NCBI GenBank assembly: GCA_002414125.1
Contig: DHYN01000077.1
Coordinates: 1 to 5,218, forward strand
Length of the DNA stretch: 5,218 nucleotides
Source of the DNA: Ruminococcus sp. UBA5129
Lineage (GTDB): Bacteria > Bacillota > Clostridia > Oscillospirales > Ruminococcaceae
Direction of reading: 5' to 3'
Shown here: positions 1-5,218 of the stretch, piece after piece
How the letters are laid out: each line of letters starts with the position of its first letter
Numbering within the stretch: position 1 is the stretch's first letter
The notes under the pieces: model-generated
Told to the model about the DNA's origin: nothing
Seen by the model: the letters and a program-made list of their open reading frames with translations, nothing else
Databases searched by the model: none
Translations under genes and position numbers: made by a program

Positions 1-7
1 GATTTAA

Positions 8-43
8 GGCAATACCGCACAAAGCTTATGCGGTGCTGCCGCA
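8..43 (+). repeat. Imperfect hairpin with a competing second hairpin, in the leader of the first gene
   Basis: Positions 8-19 pair with 29-40 as a 12-bp stem with one T-G wobble (13/35) and one A-C mismatch (12/36). The 9-base loop (20-28) contains the palindrome AAGCTT. A second, mutually exclusive stem pairs TGCGG (29-33) with CCGCA (39-43) around the loop TGCTG. No T tract follows, so it is a poor intrinsic terminator. The left end lies only 7 bases from the window edge, so it may be part of a longer dispersed palindromic repeat or the end of an upstream transcript. The structure is seen in the sequence; its role is unknown. Confidence 0.55.
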
Positions 44-62
44 GTAACAAAATATTACAGCT

Positions 63-70
63 AAAGAGGT
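63..70 (+). promoter_or_regulatory. Ribosome binding site of the first LRR gene
   Basis: The sequence AAAGAGGT contains AGAGG at 65-69, with 9 bases between it and the ATG at 79. This supports 79 as the start, as does the signal peptide that begins directly at this methionine. Nearly the same core (AAAAGAGGT, 9-base spacer) precedes the last gene of the window. No convincing -35/-10 pair is visible in the first 60 bases, so the promoter may lie upstream of the window. Confidence 0.8.
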
Positions 71-78
71 AGAGTCTG

Positions 79-2274
79 ATGAAAAATAAAAAGACAGCCG
101 CATTTCTGATGAGCCTGCTCATCTGCGCATCATCGTCATTCGCAGCGGCACCTGCGGTATTTGCCGCGATAGATGATGACGAAACTGTTTCGATCGAGTC
201 TCCTGATGCGGACAAGGATGGAGAAGAAGAGCCCGAGGAGAAGTTCTGGGGAAATTTTTCCTATACCGTAACCGAGGAGAATACCGTCTCCATAAGCTTT
301 TATAAGGGAGAGGATAAGGAGATCACGATCCCGGAGGAGATCGACGGAATGCAGGTCTGCGAGATCGCCGACAATGCTTTCGTCCAGAACCACTGGGTCG
401 AGAAAATCACGATCCCTAAGACAATAACGTATATCTCAACGTTCAATCCGTTTATCGCTGCCGATATGCTCAGTGAGATCATCGTTGACAGCGATAACGA
501 AAACTACATATCCGAGGACGGCATACTCTACAGCAAGGACAAAACAGAGCTTATTGCTTACCCTATCGGCAGGGACGGCAGCTCGTTCACCGTTCCCGAG
601 GGAGTCACAAAGCTTGGTGCATCGGCATTCGCATGCTCAAAAAAGCTCAGCGATTTCAAGCTGCCCTCATCGCTGAAGGAAACTGATCACCATACATTTT
701 CGATGTGCTATGAGCTTGAGTCGATCGACCTTTCGACCACAAGCCTTGAGACGATCGGAATTATGGATTTCTATGACTGCTCAAAGCTCAAGGATGTAAA
801 GTTACCGAAAACCCTTACAAAGATCGACGGCGCTGCCTTTGCAAGCTGTGTTTCACTCGAGAATATCGAGCTTCCTGACGGGCTCACCTCGGTCGGACAG
901 AACGCCTTTGCAGATACGGCAATGATGAAGGTTGTTGTCCCCGAGAGCGTATACGAGATCGGATACTGCGCATTCGGATATTCTAAGAATCTCACCCCGA
1001 TAAGCGGCTTTGTCATCGTAGGCGTAAAGGGTTCGTGGGCACAGAGATATGCTTCCGATTACGACAGCGAATACGACTACAAGAACGATTTTGAGTTCCG
1101 CACCATAGAACAGGAGGAGGAGTACAAGGAGTTCGAGAAGCTTGGCGTTGTCACCGAAGGCAATTTTGCGTATGCAATTATTGACGGAAACGCATCTGTA
1201 GTCAGATACCTCGGTACGGAGAACAATATCGTGATACCCTCGGTGCTCGGGGAAGCACAGGTCACAAGTTTGTATAAATCGGCATTTTCCGGCTGTACGG
1301 CTGTCAGCATTACCGTTCCGGAGTCAATTACTCAGATCGGTGAAAAGGCTTTTGCAGGCTGTTCCAACCTCGTTGAGCTGAACCTTAAGCAGAATGTTGA
1401 AAGCATCGGCGCAGAGGCTTTCTGCGATTGTATCTCAGTTGAAAAGATAACTATCGGAGGTGCGTGCAAGGAGATCGGTGAAAGCGCGTTCTACGGCTGT
1501 TTATCCCTCACCGAGATCGCTGTCGGCGAGGGCGAGGGAGGCGATCTCAGCTCTAAGGACGGCGTTCTTTACAATAAGGACGGCTCGGTGCTCATCGCCT
1601 ATCCGGCAGGCAAAGCAGACAGCAAATTCACCGTTCCAAAGGGTGTTAAGGAGATCAGACCGTTCGCATTCGTGCTCGCTGTAAACCTCAAGGAGGTCGC
1701 GCTCACGGACGTTGAGACCCTCGGAGCCTGCGCTTTCGAGAACTGCGATCTGCTTAGCAGGGTCAAGCTCTCCAAGAACCTCAGCAGTGTCGGAAACTAC
1801 GCGTTCTACGGATGTACTAAGCTTGAGGGCATCCGCTTATATGACAATATCAGCGATATTGGAAATATGGCGTTCGGCTTCAAGTATAACGAAAACTACG
1901 AAACGGAGATCGAGGAATATGCCGAGGCTGTAGAGAATGAGGATACCGATGTCAATGAGCCCGAGGAGGATGCTCCCATCGAGGGATTTAAGATATATGC
2001 CTCAAAGGATAACACTCTTGTCGCCGATTACTGCACACATTACGGCATAGAGCTTGTTACGGGAACTACTTCCCTGTTCGGACTCAACATAGACAATGCC
2101 CTGTTCTACGGAATCTTCGGTGTGCTCGGAGCAGTTATACTTGCTTTTATCGGTATAATTACGGGCAAGTCGATAAAGAAGAAAAAAGCTTCCGGAAGCT
2201 CATCTGATAAAAAGGCTTCCGCAGAAGAAACAACATCCATAGAAGGAGATAAGACCGAAAATGAAAATGAATAA
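79..2274 (+). CDS. BspA-like leucine-rich repeat (LRR_5) surface protein, two tandem modules, membrane-anchored
   Basis: This is a predicted type I membrane protein with an extracellular recognition or adhesion domain. Residues 1-29 are a signal peptide (KNKK, hydrophobic core, likely cleavage after VFA at 27-29). Residues 31-55 are an acidic linker. Two homologous modules follow, about 59-341 and 361-660. Each begins with an (N)F(S/A)Y strand domain ending in IP...AF, carries eight LRR_5-type units of 22-24 residues with an AF..C signature, contains a DG(I/V)LY insert (147-151 and 494-498), and closes with a GF-x-I cap (from 310 and 636). Residues 676-696 are a transmembrane helix, followed by KSIKKKK and a 35-residue tail. 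There is no LPXTG signal. BspA-like repeats elsewhere bind host or bacterial surface ligands; the ligand here is unknown. The gene overlaps the next by 14 bases. The family call is firm and the function is not. Confidence 0.93.
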   Translation: MKNKKTAAFLMSLLICASSSFAAAPAVFAAIDDDETVSIESPDADKDGEEEPEEKFWGNFSYTVTEENTVSISFYKGEDKEITIPEEIDGMQVCEIADNAFVQNHWVEKITIPKTITYISTFNPFIAADMLSEIIVDSDNENYISEDGILYSKDKTELIAYPIGRDGSSFTVPEGVTKLGASAFACSKKLSDFKLPSSLKETDHHTFSMCYELESIDLSTTSLETIGIMDFYDCSKLKDVKLPKTLTKIDGAAFASCVSLENIELPDGLTSVGQNAFADTAMMKVVVPESVYEIGYCAFGYSKNLTPISGFVIVGVKGSWAQRYASDYDSEYDYKNDFEFRTIEQEEEYKEFEKLGVVTEGNFAYAIIDGNASVVRYLGTENNIVIPSVLGEAQVTSLYKSAFSGCTAVSITVPESITQIGEKAFAGCSNLVELNLKQNVESIGAEAFCDCISVEKITIGGACKEIGESAFYGCLSLTEIAVGEGEGGDLSSKDGVLYNKDGSVLIAYPAGKADSKFTVPKGVKEIRPFAFVLAVNLKEVALTDVETLGACAFENCDLLSRVKLSKNLSSVGNYAFYGCTKLEGIRLYDNISDIGNMAFGFKYNENYETEIEEYAEAVENEDTDVNEPEEDAPIEGFKIYASKDNTLVADYCTHYGIELVTGTTSLFGLNIDNALFYGIFGVLGAVILAFIGIITGKSIKKKKASGSSSDKKASAEETTSIEGDKTENENE
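253..1101 (+). repeat. LRR module 1 of the first gene (internal duplication, copy A)
   Basis: This stretch encodes residues 59-341. Phenylalanines of the AF signature fall at residues 101, 125, 184, 207, 231, 254, 277 and 299, a spacing of 22-24 except for a 59-residue step that holds the DGILY insert. It ends in a GF-x-I cap at residue 310 followed by an A-x-x-YA motif. It matches copy B in order of elements, not in nucleotide sequence, so the duplication is old. Confidence 0.75.
1159..2058 (+). repeat. LRR module 2 of the first gene (internal duplication, copy B)
   Basis: This stretch encodes residues 361-660. The opening GNFAYAI strand corresponds to GNFSYTV of copy A. AF-signature phenylalanines fall at 403, 425, 448, 471, 531, 553, 576 and 599, again with one 60-residue step holding the DGVLY insert. 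Compared with copy A, the insert sits after the fourth unit instead of the second. An acidic segment (about 602-635) separates the last repeat from the GF-x-I cap at 636. Confidence 0.75.
2241..2248 (+). promoter_or_regulatory. Ribosome binding site of the second LRR gene, inside the first
   Basis: AGAAGGAG lies within the last codons of the first gene. From AGGAG (2244-2248) to the ATG at 2261 there are 12 bases, slightly long; to the in-frame ATG at 2267 there are 18, too long. This favours 2261 as the start and makes re-initiation by ribosomes finishing at 2274 plausible. Confidence 0.7.
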
Positions 2275-3739
2275 AATTCTCTCGCTCACGGCATCTGCTG
2301 TTATCTCTGCATCGCTTCTTGTATTCCCGACAGCCTCCGCAGAGCTTACGGCAGGCAACGGCATTGACCTTACAGACGGCATCTTCAAGTACGAGTTAAG
2401 CGACAAGAACGAATATACTATTATCGGATGCAGTGCCGAGGCAACGTTTACCAGCATACCGAGCGTTGTCAACGGCTACCCCGTAACGGCTATCGGCGAG
2501 CAGGCATTCGCAGGCTGTTCTTTCGTGACCGAGCTTACAATCCCGAGCACTGTAAAAGAGATCGGCGACTATGCTTTCACTTGTTGCACGGGTATCAAGA
2601 CTCTTAATGTGAACGCTAAGATCACGGAGCTTCCAGAGGGTGTTTTCAGCGCATGTACTTCACTCACAGAGATCACTCTGCCGGATTCTCTTACCACTAT
2701 CGGTAAGGGCGCTTTCTTCGACTGCGAGGCTCTTGAGACATTTGTCATTCCAGACAGTGTAACAAAGGTCGATGAGTACGCTTTCCAGCGCTGCTATGCA
2801 CTTAAGGATGTTGTGATCCACTCTAATGTGGATACCTTTGAGGCATCGGCACTCCTTGAATGCCCTGCTCTCGAAACTATTCAAGCGGACAATAACCCAA
2901 ACTTTTCCTCAAAGGACGGTATCCTCTATAATAAAGATGAAACAGCTATCATACATGCGACTCCCAAGAGCGTTTCGGGAGCTCTCACCATAAAGGACGG
3001 AGTTCAGGAGATCGGAGCAGGCGCTTTCGGCTACTGCACTGAGATCACGGACTTGTTCTTTCCGCAGTCGTTAAGGTATATCGGCGACAGCGCATTCTCG
3101 TTCTGTACAGGTCTCAAAAGCATTGATTTCGCAGAGGGTCTCACCGAGATCGACATTTCGGCATTCGCTTCATGTACGGCGCTCACATCGGTTTCGCTCC
3201 CGACAACACTCGAGAAGCTGAATGACGGTGCATTTTATGACTGCGCTTACCTTGAGAGAGTCATCATGTGCGAGGGTGTAAAGAGCATCGGTCAGGCGGC
3301 ATTTCTCAACTGTCCGCAGCTCAAAAAAATCATAGTTCCCAAGAGCGTTGAGACGGTCGGTGATGTGGCATTCGGTCTCTTCTCGGATAAGCAGACCGCA
3401 AAGCCAAAGGTAGTGGACGGCTTCTCCATGAGCGTGTATTCCGGCTCGGCAGCGCTCAAGTACGCAAAGGATAACTCGGTCAACTATACGGTAGTTGACA
3501 GGAGCATCGCTAAAATGGCTTTCATCATCGTAGCTATCGGCTTCGGAGCTGCTGCGATCGTTTTCGCAGGCGTTCTCATGAAGCGCGGAAGTAAGAAGAA
3601 GTCGGCTCAGCAGGTGGCTGAGGAGGAAGAGAATTACGAATCCATCCTCACTGCTGACGCAAGCGATAGCGACGATGATGCTGACGATGATGAAGAAAAT
3701 GAAGATGATGAGGATGACGATGAGGAGGATGAGGAATGA
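2261..3739 (+). CDS. BspA-like leucine-rich repeat (LRR_5) membrane protein with polyacidic cytoplasmic tail
   Basis: This is a paralogue of the preceding gene with a single module. Residues 1-27 are a signal peptide (MKMNK, hydrophobic core, cleavage likely after ASA). A strand domain at about 42-80 leads into twelve LRR_5-type units with an exact 23-residue period: signature phenylalanines at 83, 106, 129, 152 and 175, a degenerate leucine at 198, then 256, 279, 302, 325, 348 and 371. The 58-residue step from 198 to 256 equals two repeats plus a 12-residue insert, which holds DGILY (219-223). The GF cap starts at 387. Residues 419-440 are a transmembrane helix, followed by KRGSKKK and a tail of about 50 residues whose last 24 contain 21 Asp/Glu. 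The gene overlaps the previous one by 14 bases and the next by 4. The likely role is surface recognition or adhesion, ligand unknown. Confidence 0.93.
   Translation: MKMNKILSLTASAVISASLLVFPTASAELTAGNGIDLTDGIFKYELSDKNEYTIIGCSAEATFTSIPSVVNGYPVTAIGEQAFAGCSFVTELTIPSTVKEIGDYAFTCCTGIKTLNVNAKITELPEGVFSACTSLTEITLPDSLTTIGKGAFFDCEALETFVIPDSVTKVDEYAFQRCYALKDVVIHSNVDTFEASALLECPALETIQADNNPNFSSKDGILYNKDETAIIHATPKSVSGALTIKDGVQEIGAGAFGYCTEITDLFFPQSLRYIGDSAFSFCTGLKSIDFAEGLTEIDISAFASCTALTSVSLPTTLEKLNDGAFYDCAYLERVIMCEGVKSIGQAAFLNCPQLKKIIVPKSVETVGDVAFGLFSDKQTAKPKVVDGFSMSVYSGSAALKYAKDNSVNYTVVDRSIAKMAFIIVAIGFGAAAIVFAGVLMKRGSKKKSAQQVAEEEENYESILTADASDSDDDADDDEENEDDEDDDEEDEE
3665..3736 (+). repeat. Low-complexity GAN-codon tract encoding the acidic tail
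   Basis: Twenty-four codons, 21 of them GAT, GAC, GAA or GAG, make up residues 469-492 of the second LRR protein. By the positive-inside rule the tail is cytoplasmic. Such tracts can expand or shrink in steps of three bases without breaking the frame, so length may vary between strains. The last codons also supply the ribosome binding site of the next gene. Confidence 0.85.
3723..3728 (+). promoter_or_regulatory. Shine-Dalgarno site of the SseB-domain gene, formed by acidic codons
   Basis: AGGAGG lies 7 bases before the ATG at 3736, close to ideal. It is made of the Glu and Asp codons that end the second LRR gene. With the ATGA overlap at 3736-3739 this points to translational coupling of the SseB-domain protein to its membrane neighbour. 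Confidence 0.85.
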
Positions 3740-4527
3740 GTGACGCAAAAAAACTCGCAGCCGAAAAAGCCGAGAGGATAGTTTCCGCTATTGACGCGCT
3801 CTTTGAGGACGGCTCACAGGAGAATTTTGAAAGCGTGATAAGCGCGCTCAGCGATGCATCGTTCTTTCTTCCGACTGTCGTAAATGTATCTAACAGAGAC
3901 ATTGCAAAGCTTAGAAGCGGTGCAAAGGTAAATAAATACAGAATGAATACAAAAGACCCGATGAAGTTCGAGCCTGCATACCTCCGTGACGAAAGCGGCG
4001 ACATGTTCATCCCGATCTTCTCCGATCAGACGCAGATACCGCAGCGTGACCGAGGCAGATTCACATATATCTCGATAAAATTCGTTGATGTCTGCACAAT
4101 GGCAAAGCACAATCGCAATGTACACAGTATTATTGTAAACCCTTTTACAAAGGGGTTCAAGGTGACCGACTCTATCATTCAGAAGTACGGTCAGTCCGAG
4201 GAGGGGCAGAAGCTCAACCGCGGATTTGTTTCCGAGCTTAAGGCTGCCGCCGATGAGGCTTCACCGATAATCGAGACTGCCGCTGCTTATTTCAAGGCTC
4301 AGCCGACTGTCAGTGCCGCATATATCTGCGAGATGCTCCGAAACGGCGAGAGGTGCTACGTTATCACCGCGGAGACAACGCTTCCCGACCCGAAAGAGCT
4401 TTACTCGGCTCTTTTTGCAAGGGTCAAGGATATTCCTCAGAACGGTATGAGGATTCACTTCTCACCGTTTGAGATGCTCGGTGAAAGGCTTAAGGAAGCT
4501 GATATAGCGCCTTTCTATACGAAATGA
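3736..4527 (+). CDS. SseB-domain protein (SseB N- and C-terminal type domains)
   Basis: This is a soluble cytoplasmic protein; no signal peptide or membrane helix is visible. Residues 1-26 form a charged helix. About 29-150 resemble the SseB N-terminal domain: a helix (FESVISALSDASFFLP), a strand pair around FEPAYLRDE and MFIPIFSDQTQIP, then YISIKFVD and the loop VNPFTKGFKVT. About 188-262 resemble the SseB C-terminal domain (VSAAYICEMLRNGERCYVIT, ending in PFYTK). SseB is named for enhanced serine sensitivity in E. coli, but its biochemical role is not settled, and family members occur in many operons, so the name should not be read as serine metabolism. The start is fixed by AGGAGG at 3723 and the ATGA overlap. 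Two stops follow in tandem (TGATAA, 4525-4530). The coupling suggests it works with the LRR membrane proteins; that is inference. Confidence 0.83.
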   Translation: MSDAKKLAAEKAERIVSAIDALFEDGSQENFESVISALSDASFFLPTVVNVSNRDIAKLRSGAKVNKYRMNTKDPMKFEPAYLRDESGDMFIPIFSDQTQIPQRDRGRFTYISIKFVDVCTMAKHNRNVHSIIVNPFTKGFKVTDSIIQKYGQSEEGQKLNRGFVSELKAAADEASPIIETAAAYFKAQPTVSAAYICEMLRNGERCYVITAETTLPDPKELYSALFARVKDIPQNGMRIHFSPFEMLGERLKEADIAPFYTK

Positions 4528-4549
4528 TAATACGGCGAGTATAACCCTC

Positions 4550-4578
4550 TTGATGTATAATTTTAATTAAGATAAATT
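4550..4578 (+). promoter_or_regulatory. Promoter candidate(s) for the SUKH gene
   Basis: The 97-base gap 4528-4624 is AT-rich. A perfect TATAAT stands at 4556-4561, but no good -35 box lies about 17 bases upstream of it. Alternatively TTGATG (4550-4555) and TAAATT (4573-4578) match the sigma-A boxes at four of six positions each, with a 17-base spacer. One of these may drive the last gene on its own. In such AT-rich DNA matches of this quality arise by chance. No intrinsic terminator for the upstream operon is evident in the gap. Confidence 0.35.
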
Positions 4579-4607
4579 GGAATTTTGTGTTTTAGTTAAG
4601 AACAAAG

Positions 4608-4616
4608 AAAAGAGGT
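4608..4616 (+). promoter_or_regulatory. Ribosome binding site of the SUKH gene
   Basis: AAAAGAGGT with AGAGG at 4611-4615 and a 9-base spacer to the ATG at 4625. It supports this start and is nearly the same as the site before the first gene of the window. Confidence 0.75.
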
Positions 4617-4624
4617 AAGATAAT

Positions 4625-5167
4625 ATGTCAGATAATTACATAAAGCCAAATAAGCAGGATTTAGACAAGGTTGTAGTTCCAGAAAATACAGAATTTTATG
4701 AAGAAATGGACTTGATTTTACACTTAGCAAAGAAGTATCCTGAAAACATCTGGCTTGAACTTAATTTTCCAACTTCAAAATCAAAGATAGACGAATTTGA
4801 AAATAAGAATAATATTAAACTTACAGACGAGTTAAGAGCTTTATATATGTTTGCAGATGGATTCTCTGTTTCATCTGGTAATCTTGATATTCTTGAACTT
4901 GATCAGGTTGAAAAATCTCTTGATACCGAATGGGAATGGGGAGATACCAAGCATTATGTCCTTCTTGGTGACATGATTGGCGATGGTGAAGAGATTTTTC
5001 TGGATCTTGACAGTGGCAAAATTATATCATATGATCATGGTGAAGAAGGAGAATTTGATAGTATTGCTACGTTGCTCAGTGATATTATTTTTACATTCAT
5101 AGATGGTGAAGTTGAAGACGAAAAATTAAATGAATATCTTGGTGATTGGGAAGAAGTAATAACTTAA
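4625..5167 (+). CDS. SMI1/KNR4 (SUKH) family protein, possible orphan immunity protein
   Basis: This is a small acidic soluble protein without signal peptide. The SUKH signature begins at about residue 55: I-x-x-FE (55-59), a short helix with L at 66 and 70, LY at 73-74 and ADGF at 77-80 (the place of the family's NG turn), followed by a strand reading LDILELDQV. The second half carries YVLLGDMIGDGEEIFLDL (111-128), a strand with SYDHGE (135-140), and a closing helix (FDSIATLLSDII...) that is typical of these proteins. SUKH proteins often neutralise toxins of contact-dependent or polymorphic systems; others have unrelated roles. No toxin gene is present here. The GC content is roughly one third, against about one half in the three upstream genes (counted on sample lines), and Glu is nearly always GAA instead of GAG. 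This points to separate acquisition. The family call is good; the partner is unknown. Confidence 0.85.
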   Translation: MSDNYIKPNKQDLDKVVVPENTEFYEEMDLILHLAKKYPENIWLELNFPTSKSKIDEFENKNNIKLTDELRALYMFADGFSVSSGNLDILELDQVEKSLDTEWEWGDTKHYVLLGDMIGDGEEIFLDLDSGKIISYDHGEEGEFDSIATLLSDIIFTFIDGEVEDEKLNEYLGDWEEVIT

Positions 5168-5218
5168 AGAATAATTATACTTACCGTTAATAGACAACAA
5201 ATTCTGATTTATGCGAAT

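Noticed and set aside
2267..2269. Alternative in-frame ATG of the second LRR gene
   Set aside because: The distance from the ribosome binding site would be 18 bases, against 12 for the ATG at 2261. The signal peptide works from either, so the choice affects only two residues.
2498..3370. Regular 69-base periodicity that could suggest a tandem or CRISPR-like DNA repeat
   Set aside because: The period equals 23 codons of the LRR and is seen in protein but not as identical DNA. There are no constant repeats with variable spacers.
3170..3748. Long open frame of 192 codons on the minus strand, opposite the end of the second LRR gene
   Set aside because: It is the antisense shadow of the GAN tract and LRR codons. 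Its start reads as an Ile/Phe-rich stretch only because the opposite strand encodes Asp/Glu. No ribosome binding site or family resemblance is seen.
4138..4157. Hairpin of 8 bp (AACCCTTT with AAGGGGTT) inside the SseB-domain gene
   Set aside because: It falls on codons of the NPFTKGF loop, has one wobble, and is not followed by a T tract. It is probably a by-product of the coding sequence and not a terminator.
4574..4585. AAATT/AATTT inverted repeat in the gap before the SUKH gene, as a terminator of the operon
   Set aside because: The stem is five A-T pairs with a 2-base loop, which cannot form a stable hairpin.
4625..5167. A toxin-immunity pair in this window with an LRR protein as the toxin
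   Set aside because: Neither LRR protein has a C-terminal toxin domain; both end in a membrane helix and charged tail. The SseB-domain protein also shows no nuclease or other toxin motif.

Overview
The window reads as a low-to-middle GC Gram-positive gut anaerobe of the Ruminococcus / Oscillospiraceae-Lachnospiraceae kind. The basis is the style of the genes: secreted BspA-like leucine-rich-repeat (LRR_5) proteins with a long-period repeat and a DG(I/V)LY insert, AGAGG/AGGAGG ribosome binding sites and ATG starts. This is inference from family style, not a database match.

Layout. Positions 1-78 are a short leader with a strong imperfect hairpin (8-40) and a ribosome binding site. Positions 79-4527 are three genes on the + strand, packed with overlaps: a 731-residue membrane-anchored LRR_5 protein with two tandem copies of a complete module, a 492-residue paralogue with one copy of the same module and a very acidic cytoplasmic tail, and a 263-residue cytoplasmic SseB-domain protein. 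The first pair overlaps by 14 bases and the second by 4 (ATGA), so this looks like one translationally coupled operon. Positions 4528-4624 are an AT-rich gap with a promoter candidate and no terminator I can support. Positions 4625-5167 are a 180-residue SMI1/KNR4 (SUKH) family protein, much more AT-rich than the genes before it. Positions 5168-5218 are AT-rich and hold nothing I can identify; no gene extends out of the right edge.

How the genes may work together. Both LRR proteins have a signal peptide, an extracellular repeat domain, one membrane helix, a lysine-rich stop-transfer patch and a cytoplasmic tail. Neither has an LPXTG sortase signal. The third gene product has no signal peptide or membrane helix, so the operon would place two surface recognition proteins in the membrane and one soluble partner beneath them. 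Physical contact between the tails and the SseB protein is inference. The SUKH gene looks like a separate unit, probably a stand-alone immunity-type gene with a different history.

I see no RNA genes, CRISPR arrays, insertion sequences or transposases.
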